A stretch of 64,000 bases of DNA from Mycobacterium sp. OTB74 (GTDB lineage Bacteria > Actinomycetota > Actinomycetes > Mycobacteriales > Mycobacteriaceae): positions 1 to 64,000 of the forward strand of contig NZ_JARXVD010000003.1 of NCBI RefSeq assembly GCF_029892685.1, written 5' to 3'. Both the position numbers and the translations under genes were made by a program. The notes under the pieces were generated by a model, which did no database searches, was not told where the DNA came from, and saw only the letters and a list, made by a program, of their open reading frames with translations. Shown piece after piece: positions 7,274 to 15,507 of this stretch; within the stretch, counting starts at the first letter, position 1; each line of letters begins with the position of its first letter.

Positions 7274-9637
7274 ATGTCGAAGGCAGGCATGACGACGAGG
7301 GTGAAGGCCGTGCGATCGCGCCCTGCGACCACGGCGCACCCGCCGCGAGACCTGCTCGGTATCGAGAAGCCGGACCAGTCAGCGGGCGTTGCCATATTCG
7401 AGTCCTACGTCGACGCAGCATCCCAACGGCACCTGCTACGTCGTGCAGGTACGGTCGGGCTCCTGATGCGGCATACGGTGAACGTCGGTGTCGCCGCGAT
7501 CGCTTTGACCCAGTTGTCCACTGGGATGCGACCGGGTGGGGCGGCTTTGATGTTCGCAACCATCGGATGGTCGCTGCACCGACTGGTGCGCCGGTCGCAG
7601 TCGCCAGTGCCGACCGCCATCGATGTCTGTGGCACGCTGGCGATCTGTTTGGGCATCCCGCTGCTGACATCGGATCCGGGCTTCTATTGGACCAACAGTG
7701 TTCCGCAGGCGGTCGCGGGTACGGCGGTGATCGGGTTCGCAGTTTCACTGCCGATGCGGATCAGCTTGCCGGTGACAGCCGCGATCGCTGCCTCGTATGC
7801 GGTGGGTCTGTCGGGAGTGATCGGGTGGGCCCACGTCGGGTCGGTGCTGGCGGTGTATTACTTCGGTCTGCAGTGGCTGACCTCGTCCCTGATCCGCTTC
7901 ATGTTGTTACGGATCGCAGCGGCCGCCGATCGGGCCCGGGAAGTGCGTGAGGCCGCAGAGGCAGATCGGCAGATTGACGCGGCAGTGAGGGCGTTCGAAC
8001 GGGAGCAGCTTGCGCTACTGCACGACACCGCGGCCTCGACCCTGTTGATGGTGGGTCAGGGTGTCATGGTGTCGCCGCAGCGTCTGGCCGCGCAGGCCCG
8101 CAGAGATCTGACCTTGCTGGACGAGAAGCCTTGGCAGCCCGCACCGCAACGCACAGAGTTGGTGTCCGTGCTGCGCGATGCGGTGGCGCATGTGCGTACT
8201 CCGGTGCGGTTCGGCGGACGTGACCGAGTGTGGGTACCGGGTGAGATCGGTCAGGCCGTGGTCGCCTCGGCCCGAGAGGCGCTGAACAATGTCGACCGCC
8301 ATGCCAATGCCACCACAGCGTGCATCGAGGTAGCAGCCGATCGCGTGATCGTCAGCGATGACGGGACTGGTTTCGACACCACTGTGGCACGCACCGGCCA
8401 CGGCATCGCCAACTCCATGACCGAAAGGATGGAACGCTTCGGCGGTGGGGCGGTCGTCGTGTCGGCGCCGGGGGCGGGGACCCGCGTCGAATTGTGCTGG
8501 TTTGACAGGGTGCCTGAGCCAGACGCGCCTGCACACATTGATCCGGACCGGTTCATAGAACGGGTCCGTTTAATCTACGCGTCCGTGATCGCCGCGTACG
8601 CGGTTGTCAACCTGCTCACCACAGTGCCGTATGCGGTCGGCAGCACGGGCGCCCCGGGTGTGCAGATAGCGCTGGCCTTGGTGGCCGCGGTGTGTCCGCT
8701 GGTGGCAGTTCCGGCACTCTGGACGGGTGCGCGGATACCGGTGTGGTTTCTTCTGGCCGCCGCACTCGCGGTGGTGCTTGTGCAGCCAACATTGCTGGGT
8801 GAACAGAAGCTGGGAACCCAGGTGGACTGGGTGCAGGCCGGAATCGGTTGGTGCGTCTTCCCTTTGGCGCTGACGATGTCGGTCCGCCGGGCGGCGGGGG
8901 TCTTGATCTGGTTCTGGGTGGTCGGTGGGTTCATAGAGGTGGTGGTTAACCCAGTGACCGCTTCGGTGGCGAACGTCGGTCTCGGTACCGCCAGCATTCT
9001 GGGTGTTCAACTGTTTGCGTTGGCGTTCGACGGTTTGATGCGCGAAGCAGGCCGCGAAGTCCATGCCGTGGTGGAAGCGAACAAGAAGCTGGTGGTGGAT
9101 GCTCGGGTAGCCCGCGCGGTTGCCGACGACTACCAACGGCGGTACGCCAGCTTGGTGGACAACGTAATCCCGTTGTTGAGAGAGCTCTGCCTCGGTGGCC
9201 CGGTCAGTTCTGTGCTGCAGCGCCGAGCGCGAATCGAATCACGCCGGCTGCGAGCGCTTTTCGATCAGAGCAAGACTTTCGCACACCCGCTGCTGCGGTG
9301 CGTCCGCTCGACGGTCGATGATGCCGAGGCTTGTGGCATTGATGTGACGGTGGACGTCAGCGGTGAACTGCCGGACATCGACGAGGTGGCAGTCAACGAC
9401 CTGGTGGGTCCGTTGCAACGGCTCATGCGCGTACCGATGGCCGCCGCGCATGTGGTGGTCAGTGCTACAGGTGATGTAGTGAGTTTGAGTGTGGTGTGCC
9501 GGGGGATCGCGGACACAGATGCCGTTGTTGACCAGATCTTTTGTGGCACAAGGGCGGAATTGGTCACCATGGATGAGACCGTCTGGCTGATAGTCGAGCA
9601 TCAATCGGACTACGACAAGGTCGTCAGCAATCCCTAA
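7274..9637 (+). CDS. double-module membrane sensor histidine kinase, paralogue of the gene at 4696-6993
   Basis: 787 residues from ATG 7274; ATG 7289 has a better-placed GAAGG and is a good alternative. Layout copies the neighbour: membrane block about 65-215, helix REQLALLHDTAASTLL with phospho-acceptor H250, N-box E335/N339 followed by DRH, DDGTGF at 362-367, GHGI at 375-378, then a second membrane block about 430-590. The second dimerisation helix has Val628 where the His should be (SLVDNV), and the final domain lacks ATP-binding boxes. Both paralogues keep a QPTLL...W...GIG/GTIG stretch in the second membrane block, suggesting a conserved sensing loop. The 3' end overlaps the convergent small membrane gene by 14 bp. 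Role as histidine kinase is inferred from motifs; partner and stimulus unknown. Confidence 0.85.
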   Translation: MSKAGMTTRVKAVRSRPATTAHPPRDLLGIEKPDQSAGVAIFESYVDAASQRHLLRRAGTVGLLMRHTVNVGVAAIALTQLSTGMRPGGAALMFATIGWSLHRLVRRSQSPVPTAIDVCGTLAICLGIPLLTSDPGFYWTNSVPQAVAGTAVIGFAVSLPMRISLPVTAAIAASYAVGLSGVIGWAHVGSVLAVYYFGLQWLTSSLIRFMLLRIAAAADRAREVREAAEADRQIDAAVRAFEREQLALLHDTAASTLLMVGQGVMVSPQRLAAQARRDLTLLDEKPWQPAPQRTELVSVLRDAVAHVRTPVRFGGRDRVWVPGEIGQAVVASAREALNNVDRHANATTACIEVAADRVIVSDDGTGFDTTVARTGHGIANSMTERMERFGGGAVVVSAPGAGTRVELCWFDRVPEPDAPAHIDPDRFIERVRLIYASVIAAYAVVNLLTTVPYAVGSTGAPGVQIALALVAAVCPLVAVPALWTGARIPVWFLLAAALAVVLVQPTLLGEQKLGTQVDWVQAGIGWCVFPLALTMSVRRAAGVLIWFWVVGGFIEVVVNPVTASVANVGLGTASILGVQLFALAFDGLMREAGREVHAVVEANKKLVVDARVARAVADDYQRRYASLVDNVIPLLRELCLGGPVSSVLQRRARIESRRLRALFDQSKTFAHPLLRCVRSTVDDAEACGIDVTVDVSGELPDIDEVAVNDLVGPLQRLMRVPMAAAHVVVSATGDVVSLSVVCRGIADTDAVVDQIFCGTRAELVTMDETVWLIVEHQSDYDKVVSNP

Positions 9638-9857
9638 TCTTCGATGCGCCGTCTGGGGCATGGCGGCAGGCTGCCAACCCGTCCGGATGGATCAGCGGCC
9701 GTGACTCGTAGTGATCGATGGTGTCGCTGAAGGCAGACATATCGTTTCGATGCGGACTCCGCCGATGGGTTAGTCTCCAGAACTCGACATTGCCCCAAAT
9801 CGTCAGGGTCGCAATGCCAAGCGCAACGGCAATCCACACCATGGTTTCGAGGTTCAC
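9624..9857 (-). CDS. small single-span membrane protein, unknown function
   Basis: 77 residues with one N-terminal hydrophobic segment (about 5-25, VWIAVALGIATLTIW) and a polar cytoplasmic tail rich in His and Arg. Its ATG overlaps the stop of the upstream gene by 4 bp, the usual sign of translational coupling. The 3' end overlaps the kinase gene at 7274-9637 tail to tail by 14 bp. No family recognised. Its place between a kinase and the response regulator suggests an accessory component of the signalling locus, which is inference only. Confidence 0.55.
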   Translation of the reverse strand: MNLETMVWIAVALGIATLTIWGNVEFWRLTHRRSPHRNDMSAFSDTIDHYESRPLIHPDGLAACRHAPDGASKIRDC

Positions 9858-10273
9858 AAGCCATTCGTCTCGACGAGGATCGCGGTGCTCAGCGGATCGA
9901 ACCTGGCCAGCGCGGCAGCCAGTTCCTGCGTGTAGTGCTTGTACACCGCATAACCTGGGCTCTGGCCGGTCTCCTCGGCGTCGGACAGCGCTGGCCGGTT
10001 CACCGCAGGACTGCAGATGTGCGCGTTGATGAGCGTGAAACCGCTTTCGGTGCGGGTGATTTCAACGGTGAACGACATGAGTTCGGTGCGCGGGAGCCGC
10101 GTCCGCACCGAAAACAGAAGCTGGCCGGGGATGGCGCCATCGAACTGGATGAACTTAACCCGCAGGCCTTTGATGATCGTATGGCTTACATCGCGTGCCA
10201 GATGCGCGATCCGGTCAGGCTCAATGCATGTGTGCGCCCGAAGCGTCGCGCGCACAGCGGAAGGCTCCTGCAT
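9854..10273 (-). CDS. conserved-looking hypothetical protein in the kinase/regulator locus
   Basis: 139 residues, soluble, no signal peptide or membrane segment. The middle (FIQFDGAIPGQLLFSV, MSFTVEITRTESGFTLINAHI) predicts alternating beta strands, the end is helical (YKHYTQELAAALARF). I do not recognise the family. It is 147 bp downstream of the LuxR-type regulator on the same strand and translationally coupled to the small membrane gene after it, so the three may form one operon. Confidence 0.6.
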   Translation of the reverse strand: MQEPSAVRATLRAHTCIEPDRIAHLARDVSHTIIKGLRVKFIQFDGAIPGQLLFSVRTRLPRTELMSFTVEITRTESGFTLINAHICSPAVNRPALSDAEETGQSPGYAVYKHYTQELAAALARFDPLSTAILVETNGL

Positions 10274-10420
10274 CCAGCCCTCCGGTCGTCGATGGGAATG
10301 TCCGCGGCTCCTGTGGTGACTGATTAGCAGGCTACGCGGTTTGTGCCGCCGGGTCTGTCGCCCGATCGGCGGATGCTGGCTGCTTTGTGCGATTGCGTCC
10401 CGGTGAGCAACCGATGGCGG

Positions 10421-11104
10421 CTACAGGTCAGACAGGCTGAGGATGCCGTCCTCGATCGCCCGCGCAAGTAGCGCGGATTTCGTCGGTGCTGAGCGACCGA
10501 CCGCGGCGTACTTCGCACGTGCCCGCTGCAAGTGGGTACGCACAGTGCTGGGCGCAATGAATAGACGCTTGCCGACCAAATCTTTGCTCTCCGTTTGGAA
10601 CCAGGCGACCAGCACTTCCTTTTCGCGCACGGAGAGGTTAGGTCGCCGGGTGTCGTCGTCATTGAGCAGCGCGCGGGCCATGCGCGGGCCCAGGTAAGGC
10701 GTAGCGGAGGATGCGGATTGGATGGCTTCTATCAGATGCGCACGTCCCTCGGATTTGACGAGATAAGTGATCGCACCGAGATCAAGGCAGTGCAGAATCA
10801 CCTCGTCGGAGTTGATGTGGGAAAAAATGATGACTCGGTATCCGGCCGCACAGAGGTCCTTCAATGCCTCGAACTCTGGCTTGTTGCCGTCGATCTGCAG
10901 GTCGAATAGGACTACGTCGACGTCGTGGGCTGATGAAGGATGGTGCTGGACGAATTCGGCTGGGTCAAGGTAGTTCCCCACGAACTCGATGGCTGGGTCG
11001 GCGTGGGCGCACCACGCCTGGACCCCGGCATGAACAACATCGTGGTCATCGATGATCGCCGCCCGAATTGCGGACGGCGACGCATTCTCAGCAGTCACTA
11101 TCAT
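10421..11104 (-). CDS. NarL/LuxR-family response regulator
   Basis: 227 residues. The receiver domain (about 12-130) keeps the acidic pair D19/D20, phospho-acceptor D68 in VVLFDLQIDG, a Ser at 95 in the switch position and K117 in YLVKSEG. The output is a LuxR helix-turn-helix (about 152-210: LSVREKEVLVAWFQ, then LFIAPSTVRTHLQRARAKY). Such regulators pair with HisKA_3 kinases, and the only two in the window are the double-module proteins at 4696-6993 and 7274-9637; no other regulator is linked to them. Pairing is therefore likely, but unproven. A perfect GTTTCG-TCG-CGAAAC palindrome lies 44 bp upstream. Confidence 0.9.
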   Translation of the reverse strand: MIVTAENASPSAIRAAIIDDHDVVHAGVQAWCAHADPAIEFVGNYLDPAEFVQHHPSSAHDVDVVLFDLQIDGNKPEFEALKDLCAAGYRVIIFSHINSDEVILHCLDLGAITYLVKSEGRAHLIEAIQSASSATPYLGPRMARALLNDDDTRRPNLSVREKEVLVAWFQTESKDLVGKRLFIAPSTVRTHLQRARAKYAAVGRSAPTKSALLARAIEDGILSLSDL

Positions 11105-11148
11105 CCCTCTGGCAACCTCTAGTGAGCGTTACAAAGTTCGGCATCATT

Positions 11149-11163
11149 GTTTCGTCGCGAAAC
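11149..11163. promoter_or_regulatory. palindrome upstream of the response regulator gene
   Basis: GTTTCG and CGAAAC flank TCG, a perfect 6-bp inverted repeat 44 bp before the regulator ATG at 11104. Position fits an operator or autoregulation site. It does not match the repeat in the kinase intergenic region. Confidence 0.35.
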
Positions 11164-11329
11164 GGTACCGTGCCGGAGCCGCTGAAACAGTGCTAACGGT
11201 GAACGCTCTGTGAAACTGCTGGGTAATTGATGGGCGGGTGTGGCAAATGTGTGGTGAAGGTGTCGGCGGAGGCTGCCAGCCGAGGTAACACGACAGACAG
11301 ATGCGCGATCTGCAATGACTGCGAAACAG

Positions 11330-11917
11330 TCAATTTGCCCGTCCTCGCTCGGCCGACCAGAACTGCCAGCCTTCGGGGGCAGGCGGCCATGCGGGGTCGG
11401 GAGCCCAACCCTGCGGTGGCGTCCAGCCGTGTGGCTGTGTCGGCCATCCAGGGGGTGTGTTGAACTGCGGTAGACCCTGGGCTCCAGCCGCGGAGGGGCC
11501 ACTCGCCGTCGGAGTCGGATTCGCAGGTTTGGGTGAGATCAGTCCGAGTCGTTCGAACTGCTCCAGTATGGCCGGGGGCCACGGTACCTGCCTCTGCGCC
11601 AGCATCTTGGCTGCAAACATAAGACCAAAGCCGATCGCGAAGTATATTGCGGCCTTTGCGAATTGCGATCCGGCTGTGCTGGTGGTGGTCGTCTGCCCGG
11701 TCCGGAGGTTGGTTGACCACGTCTCCGTCCACCCCTCGACCCGCAAGATCCACAGTCCGGGGATAATGGCGATTACACCCAAGATCGCCACCGCACTCGC
11801 CGGAGCCAACTCGAATTTCTGGCCGGGCGTCCGGTTGCGGTTCCACTGTCGCTTGAAGCGCCGGTAGAAGAGGTAGCCGATCCCTGCCCAGAACGCGACG
11901 CCGATAAGTACGCCCAT
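11330..11917 (-). CDS. membrane protein with C-terminal Pro/Trp (PPGW...WQFW) module
   Basis: 195 residues from ATG 11917, chosen because GAGGGG lies 7 bp upstream; longer frames give non-coding-looking N-termini. Membrane segments are visible at about 2-17 (LIGVAFWAGIGYLFYRR), 40-58 (ASAVAILGVIAIIPGLWIL) and 93-112 (AAIYFAIGFGLMFAAK). The C-terminal 45 residues are a Pro/Trp array: NTPPGWP, GWTPPQGWAPDPAW, PPAPEGWQFW. Arrays of this type occur at ends of mycobacterial membrane proteins, with no established role known to me. A detached copy lies at 3987-4277. The 231 bp between this gene and the next upstream one hold no other gene. Confidence 0.7.
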   Translation of the reverse strand: MGVLIGVAFWAGIGYLFYRRFKRQWNRNRTPGQKFELAPASAVAILGVIAIIPGLWILRVEGWTETWSTNLRTGQTTTTSTAGSQFAKAAIYFAIGFGLMFAAKMLAQRQVPWPPAILEQFERLGLISPKPANPTPTASGPSAAGAQGLPQFNTPPGWPTQPHGWTPPQGWAPDPAWPPAPEGWQFWSAERGRAN

Positions 11918-12148
11918 TGAAATTCCCCTCTTTCCACCTCGGCACGCACCTCGCGGCGGGTCCAACCTGGGTGCGGTATCGGTAAGGAGGATGCGCAAGG
12001 AACCGAGGGCACGGCTAGTGCCGCGCCAGCGTAGGACCGGCGCATTCTGGCTGCTGTCGGTTCGGACGGGATTCATCCGAACATATGACGATCGCAGCGG
12101 TCCGCTGAGCCGAACCAAAGTGATGGCACGGGCCACCCACGCTGATTC

Positions 12149-12814
12149 TCAGAACTGGTGGTACGTACCGGGTTTGGTCGCGGAGAATGTGAATCCGTGG
12201 TCGCCATCGCGACAGGTCGTGAGGTCGCCGGACGCAGTGCACTTGATCGGGGGCGCGGTGAGCGGTTGAGCCGGCGTCACATGTGGCAGCCAACCGGACC
12301 ACTGCGGCGACAGCATGAATGCCTGCCCTTGGCCATCGACACAGGCCGTCGTGCCCGAATCGTCAACTCCGCAGGTGGTGGAGTTCACGGTGATGGAGTG
12401 CATGGGAGGCAGGGTCTTCAATGCGCTTGCGTCAGGCGGGGATTCGTTGAGGGCCCGTAGCCGGCTGTTGGTATCGATGCTGTACAGGCCGTCGCGTTGT
12501 TTGAAGCCGGTGCCTTCGCTCCACTGCATCGGAATCGGCGGAATGCCATGGTATTTGGTGAAGTTGCAACCGGCCGTCGTACCGCCGCTGTTGAAGCCGC
12601 AGGCGAGGTCGTCGGGGGTGCGGAACCGGGTGAATATGTTGGTGTGTCCTGGGCTGGTTTCCTCGACTGCGTAGTCCTTGATGTCGACCGGTGTGTAAGC
12701 GCTGAAGTCCGGGAATGTCGGGACGTCTGCTCGGACAGCCGGTGCAGCGTGGAGTGTGCACATGGTCAGGCCAATGGCGCTCACGATGCGCGCTGCGATC
12801 GATGGTCCGGTCAT
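12149..12814 (-). CDS. secreted protein with paired cysteines, unknown function
   Basis: 221 residues if translated from ATG 12814 (an ATG at 12868 would add 18 polar residues before the signal peptide). A Sec signal peptide is clear: hydrophobic IAARIVSAIGLTMCTLHAAPA ending AVRA near residue 29. The mature part has six cysteines (ACGFNSGGTTAGCNF, TCGVDDSGTTACVD, KCTASGDLTTCRD) spaced as three likely disulfides, each in a similar xC(G)...xxC context, which hints at a repeated small fold. No enzyme motif. It resembles a class of mycobacterial exported proteins without known role. 65 bp upstream is the end of the TetR gene on the same strand. Confidence 0.72.
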   Translation of the reverse strand: MTGPSIAARIVSAIGLTMCTLHAAPAVRADVPTFPDFSAYTPVDIKDYAVEETSPGHTNIFTRFRTPDDLACGFNSGGTTAGCNFTKYHGIPPIPMQWSEGTGFKQRDGLYSIDTNSRLRALNESPPDASALKTLPPMHSITVNSTTCGVDDSGTTACVDGQGQAFMLSPQWSGWLPHVTPAQPLTAPPIKCTASGDLTTCRDGDHGFTFSATKPGTYHQF

Positions 12815-12879
12815 CTCCAGGCTGACGTTACCGCCGGGTTCGCGTGGACGGAACGATTTGGCGGGCATTTGGCCGGCAT

Positions 12880-13473
12880 TTAGGTGGAGATGCGCACCAG
12901 TCGCTCAGCCACCCGTGCGTAGATTTCCCCGAGCTTGTGCGGGTCGCGATGGGTACGTGACGGGAACCATCGGCATACGTCCACACACAGCGAGGAAATC
13001 GCCATCACAGTATCGTCGAGGTTATCAACGACGAATTCCCCAGTCTCCATACCGCTTTCGACGATGCCGGCGATGACGGCGGTCACCTGGTGCCGTAGTG
13101 GGGCGATGATGCGGTAGTGGGCGGATGTCAGGCCGTGTAATTCGTATTGCACCACTCGAGCTTGCTTGCTGTTCTCTGCGTGCCAGGTGGCGAAGGCCGC
13201 CACGACATTGTGAAAACGCTCGGTGCACGGTGCGGAGGCGTCGTCGGTTGTGCGCAGCGTTGCCAGCAGGCTGCCATGCCCTTCCAGGGCGATGGCGTAG
13301 AGCAACTCTTCTTTGGAGCGGTAGTGCGGGTACATCGCCGTCGCACTCATGTCCAGGCGTTTGGCGATTTGGCGGGTCGAGGTACCGCCGTAGCCGGACT
13401 CCGCGAACGCCTCGATGGCCGCCCGCCGGATGCGTTCGGCTGCGGCCGAATCGGTAGTCCGGTCGGTTCCCAT
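12880..13473 (-). CDS. TetR-family transcriptional regulator
   Basis: 197 residues from ATG 13473. An earlier start at 13530 would run through the operator and is unlikely. The N-terminal helix-turn-helix is typical (RRAAIEAFAESGYGGTSTRQIAKRLDMSATAMYPHYRSKEELL). The C-terminal ligand domain is helical with no recognised specificity. The gene is divergent from an acyl-CoA dehydrogenase across a double palindrome at 13524-13556, the classical arrangement for a TetR repressor that senses the neighbour's substrate, here probably an acyl-CoA. That ligand guess is inference. Confidence 0.9.
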   Translation of the reverse strand: MGTDRTTDSAAAERIRRAAIEAFAESGYGGTSTRQIAKRLDMSATAMYPHYRSKEELLYAIALEGHGSLLATLRTTDDASAPCTERFHNVVAAFATWHAENSKQARVVQYELHGLTSAHYRIIAPLRHQVTAVIAGIVESGMETGEFVVDNLDDTVMAISSLCVDVCRWFPSRTHRDPHKLGEIYARVAERLVRIST

Positions 13474-13523
13474 GTCAACGGGATCGTACACGCGGGTTGA
13501 CAGAATGCTGCCGATAAGCGATA

Positions 13524-13556
13524 TTAGCAATCGCTAACAAAATTAGCGATTGCTAA
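13524..13556. promoter_or_regulatory. double TetR-type operator
   Basis: TTAGCAATCGCTAA (13524-13537) and its exact reverse complement TTAGCGATTGCTAA (13543-13556) lie 19 bp apart centre to centre, between the divergent TetR and acyl-CoA dehydrogenase genes. Each box is itself palindromic (TTAGC/GCTAA arms), so two repressor dimers could bind on nearly the same face. It probably controls both genes. Confidence 0.75.
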
Positions 13557-13598
13557 TTTTTGTCGACCGGAAGGGCGGGCCCCGAAGTGGCTGATTTC

Positions 13599-15362
13599 AT
13601 GTCTCGACGCGATGTGGACTTCTTGCTGTACGAGTGGCTCGACGTCGACAAGCTCACCAAGCACGAGCATTTCTCGGAGCACTCCCGCGATACGTTCGAC
13701 GCGGTGCTGGATCTGAGCGACGAGATTGCCACGAAACGCTTTGCCCCACACCGTAAGAAGGCCGACCAGAACGAGCCGACCCTAGACGAGCAGGGCCGGG
13801 TTGTGCTGATCAACGAGATCAAGCAGGCGCTGGACGATTTCAATGCGGCGGGACTGACCGCCAGCTCGTTCGACGAGCGAGTCGGAGGCATGCAACTGCC
13901 CACCGTCGTGTCGCAGGCCTCGATGGCGTTCTTCCGCGCCGCCAACCCTGCCACCATCGCATACGCGTTCCTCACGGTCGGCAACGCCAACCTGCTCACC
14001 GAGTACGGCACCGACGAACAGATCGACTCCTGGGTCCGCCCCATGCTCGAAGGCCGGTACTTCGGCACCATGTGCCTGTCCGAGCCGGAAGCCGGCTCAT
14101 CCCTCGCCGACATCACCACCAAGGCATCGCAGGCCGCCGACGGGACCTACCGCATCACCGGCACCAAGATGTGGATCACCGGCGGGGACCACGAAATCTC
14201 GGAGAACATCGTGCACCTGGTCCTGGCCAAGGTGCCCGGCGGCGGCACCGGCGTCAAAGGCATCTCGCTGTTCATCGTGCCGAAGTTCCTGCCCGACGGC
14301 ACCCGCAACGACGTCGCGCTGGTCAGCCTCAACCACAAGATGGGCAACCACGGCACCACCAACGCTCTACTCAACTTCGGTGACGGTTCGCACCAGCCCA
14401 CCGATGAACCGGGCGCGGTCGGATACCTGGTAGGGGAAGAACACCGCGGCCTTGCCTACATGTTCCACATGATGAACGAGGCCCGGGTGGCCGTCGGGTT
14501 CGCAGCCACCGCAACCGGTTACGCCGGCTACCTGGCGTCGTTGGAATACGCCAAGGTGCGCACCCAGGGGCGTCCTGTCGGTGATAAGAACCCGTCACGT
14601 TCGCAGGTTGCGATCATCGAACACGCCGACGTCAAGCGCATGCTGCTGGCCCAAAAGTCTTATGTGGAAGGTGCATTGGCGCTGGGACTGTACTGTGCAC
14701 GGCTGGTCGATGAGGCCCGGATCAACACGGGCGCGGACCGCGACGAAGCAGAGCTGATGTTGGAGGTCCTCACTCCGATCGCCAAGAGTTGGCCGTCGCA
14801 GTGGTGCCTGGAAGCCAACAATCTCGCAATCCAGATCCACGGTGGTTACGGATACACCAAGGAATTCGACGTCGAGCAGTTCTACCGGGACAACCGGCTC
14901 AACGCCATTCACGAAGGCACCCACGGCATCCATGGCCTGGATCTGCTCGGGCGCAAGGTCGTCATGCAGGACGGCGCCGGATTGAAACTGCTGCACCGCC
15001 GAATCGGCGAAACCGTCCAGACTGCACTGCAATCCGAGGCCACCGCCGCCTACGCGCGTGATCTGCAGAGCCAGATGGAGCGGCTGGTCGAGGTCACCTC
15101 CGCTGTCTGGGCAGCCGGTGATGCCGCCACCACGCTGGCTAATTCGACTGCCTACCTGGAGGCGGCCGGCCACATCGTCATGGCCTGGATTTGGCTCGAA
15201 CAACTGATCGCAGTCGGTCCCCACACCGGAAACTTCTATGACGGCAAACGTGCTGCCGCCCAGTACTTTTACCGCTACGAGTTGCCAAAGGTGACGACCC
15301 AGTTGGATCTACTGGCCAGCCTGGATCGCACCACAGTCGACGCACACCCCGATTGGTTCTAG
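13599..15362 (+). CDS. three-domain acyl-CoA dehydrogenase (FadE5-like)
   Basis: FAD enzyme of 587 residues that introduces the alpha-beta double bond into an acyl-CoA. The order is N-terminal helical domain, beta domain with MCLSEPEAGSSLADI and the GTKMWITGGDH motif, C-terminal helical domain with FHMMNEARVAVG, and the base region NAIHEGTHGIHG that places a Glu as in long-chain-type enzymes. A further C-terminal extension of about 130 residues matches the 600-residue class typified by mycobacterial FadE5. Start ATG 13599 is a choice among TTG 13560, GTG 13587 and ATG; none has a strong Shine-Dalgarno. Probably repressed by the adjacent TetR. Chain-length range unknown. Confidence 0.9.
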   Translation: MSRRDVDFLLYEWLDVDKLTKHEHFSEHSRDTFDAVLDLSDEIATKRFAPHRKKADQNEPTLDEQGRVVLINEIKQALDDFNAAGLTASSFDERVGGMQLPTVVSQASMAFFRAANPATIAYAFLTVGNANLLTEYGTDEQIDSWVRPMLEGRYFGTMCLSEPEAGSSLADITTKASQAADGTYRITGTKMWITGGDHEISENIVHLVLAKVPGGGTGVKGISLFIVPKFLPDGTRNDVALVSLNHKMGNHGTTNALLNFGDGSHQPTDEPGAVGYLVGEEHRGLAYMFHMMNEARVAVGFAATATGYAGYLASLEYAKVRTQGRPVGDKNPSRSQVAIIEHADVKRMLLAQKSYVEGALALGLYCARLVDEARINTGADRDEAELMLEVLTPIAKSWPSQWCLEANNLAIQIHGGYGYTKEFDVEQFYRDNRLNAIHEGTHGIHGLDLLGRKVVMQDGAGLKLLHRRIGETVQTALQSEATAAYARDLQSQMERLVEVTSAVWAAGDAATTLANSTAYLEAAGHIVMAWIWLEQLIAVGPHTGNFYDGKRAAAQYFYRYELPKVTTQLDLLASLDRTTVDAHPDWF

Positions 15363-15507
15363 CCCGATGCCGGGAACCCGCGTCAACCGATCGCTGAAAA
15401 CAGCCTGTGAATTGCCAACGCAGGATGGTTGACGCCGCATAACGGGGCGATACTACGTGTAGTCCTCGTCTCACTGGGCTTTGGCTAACCCGAATGCAGG
15501 TGACGTT

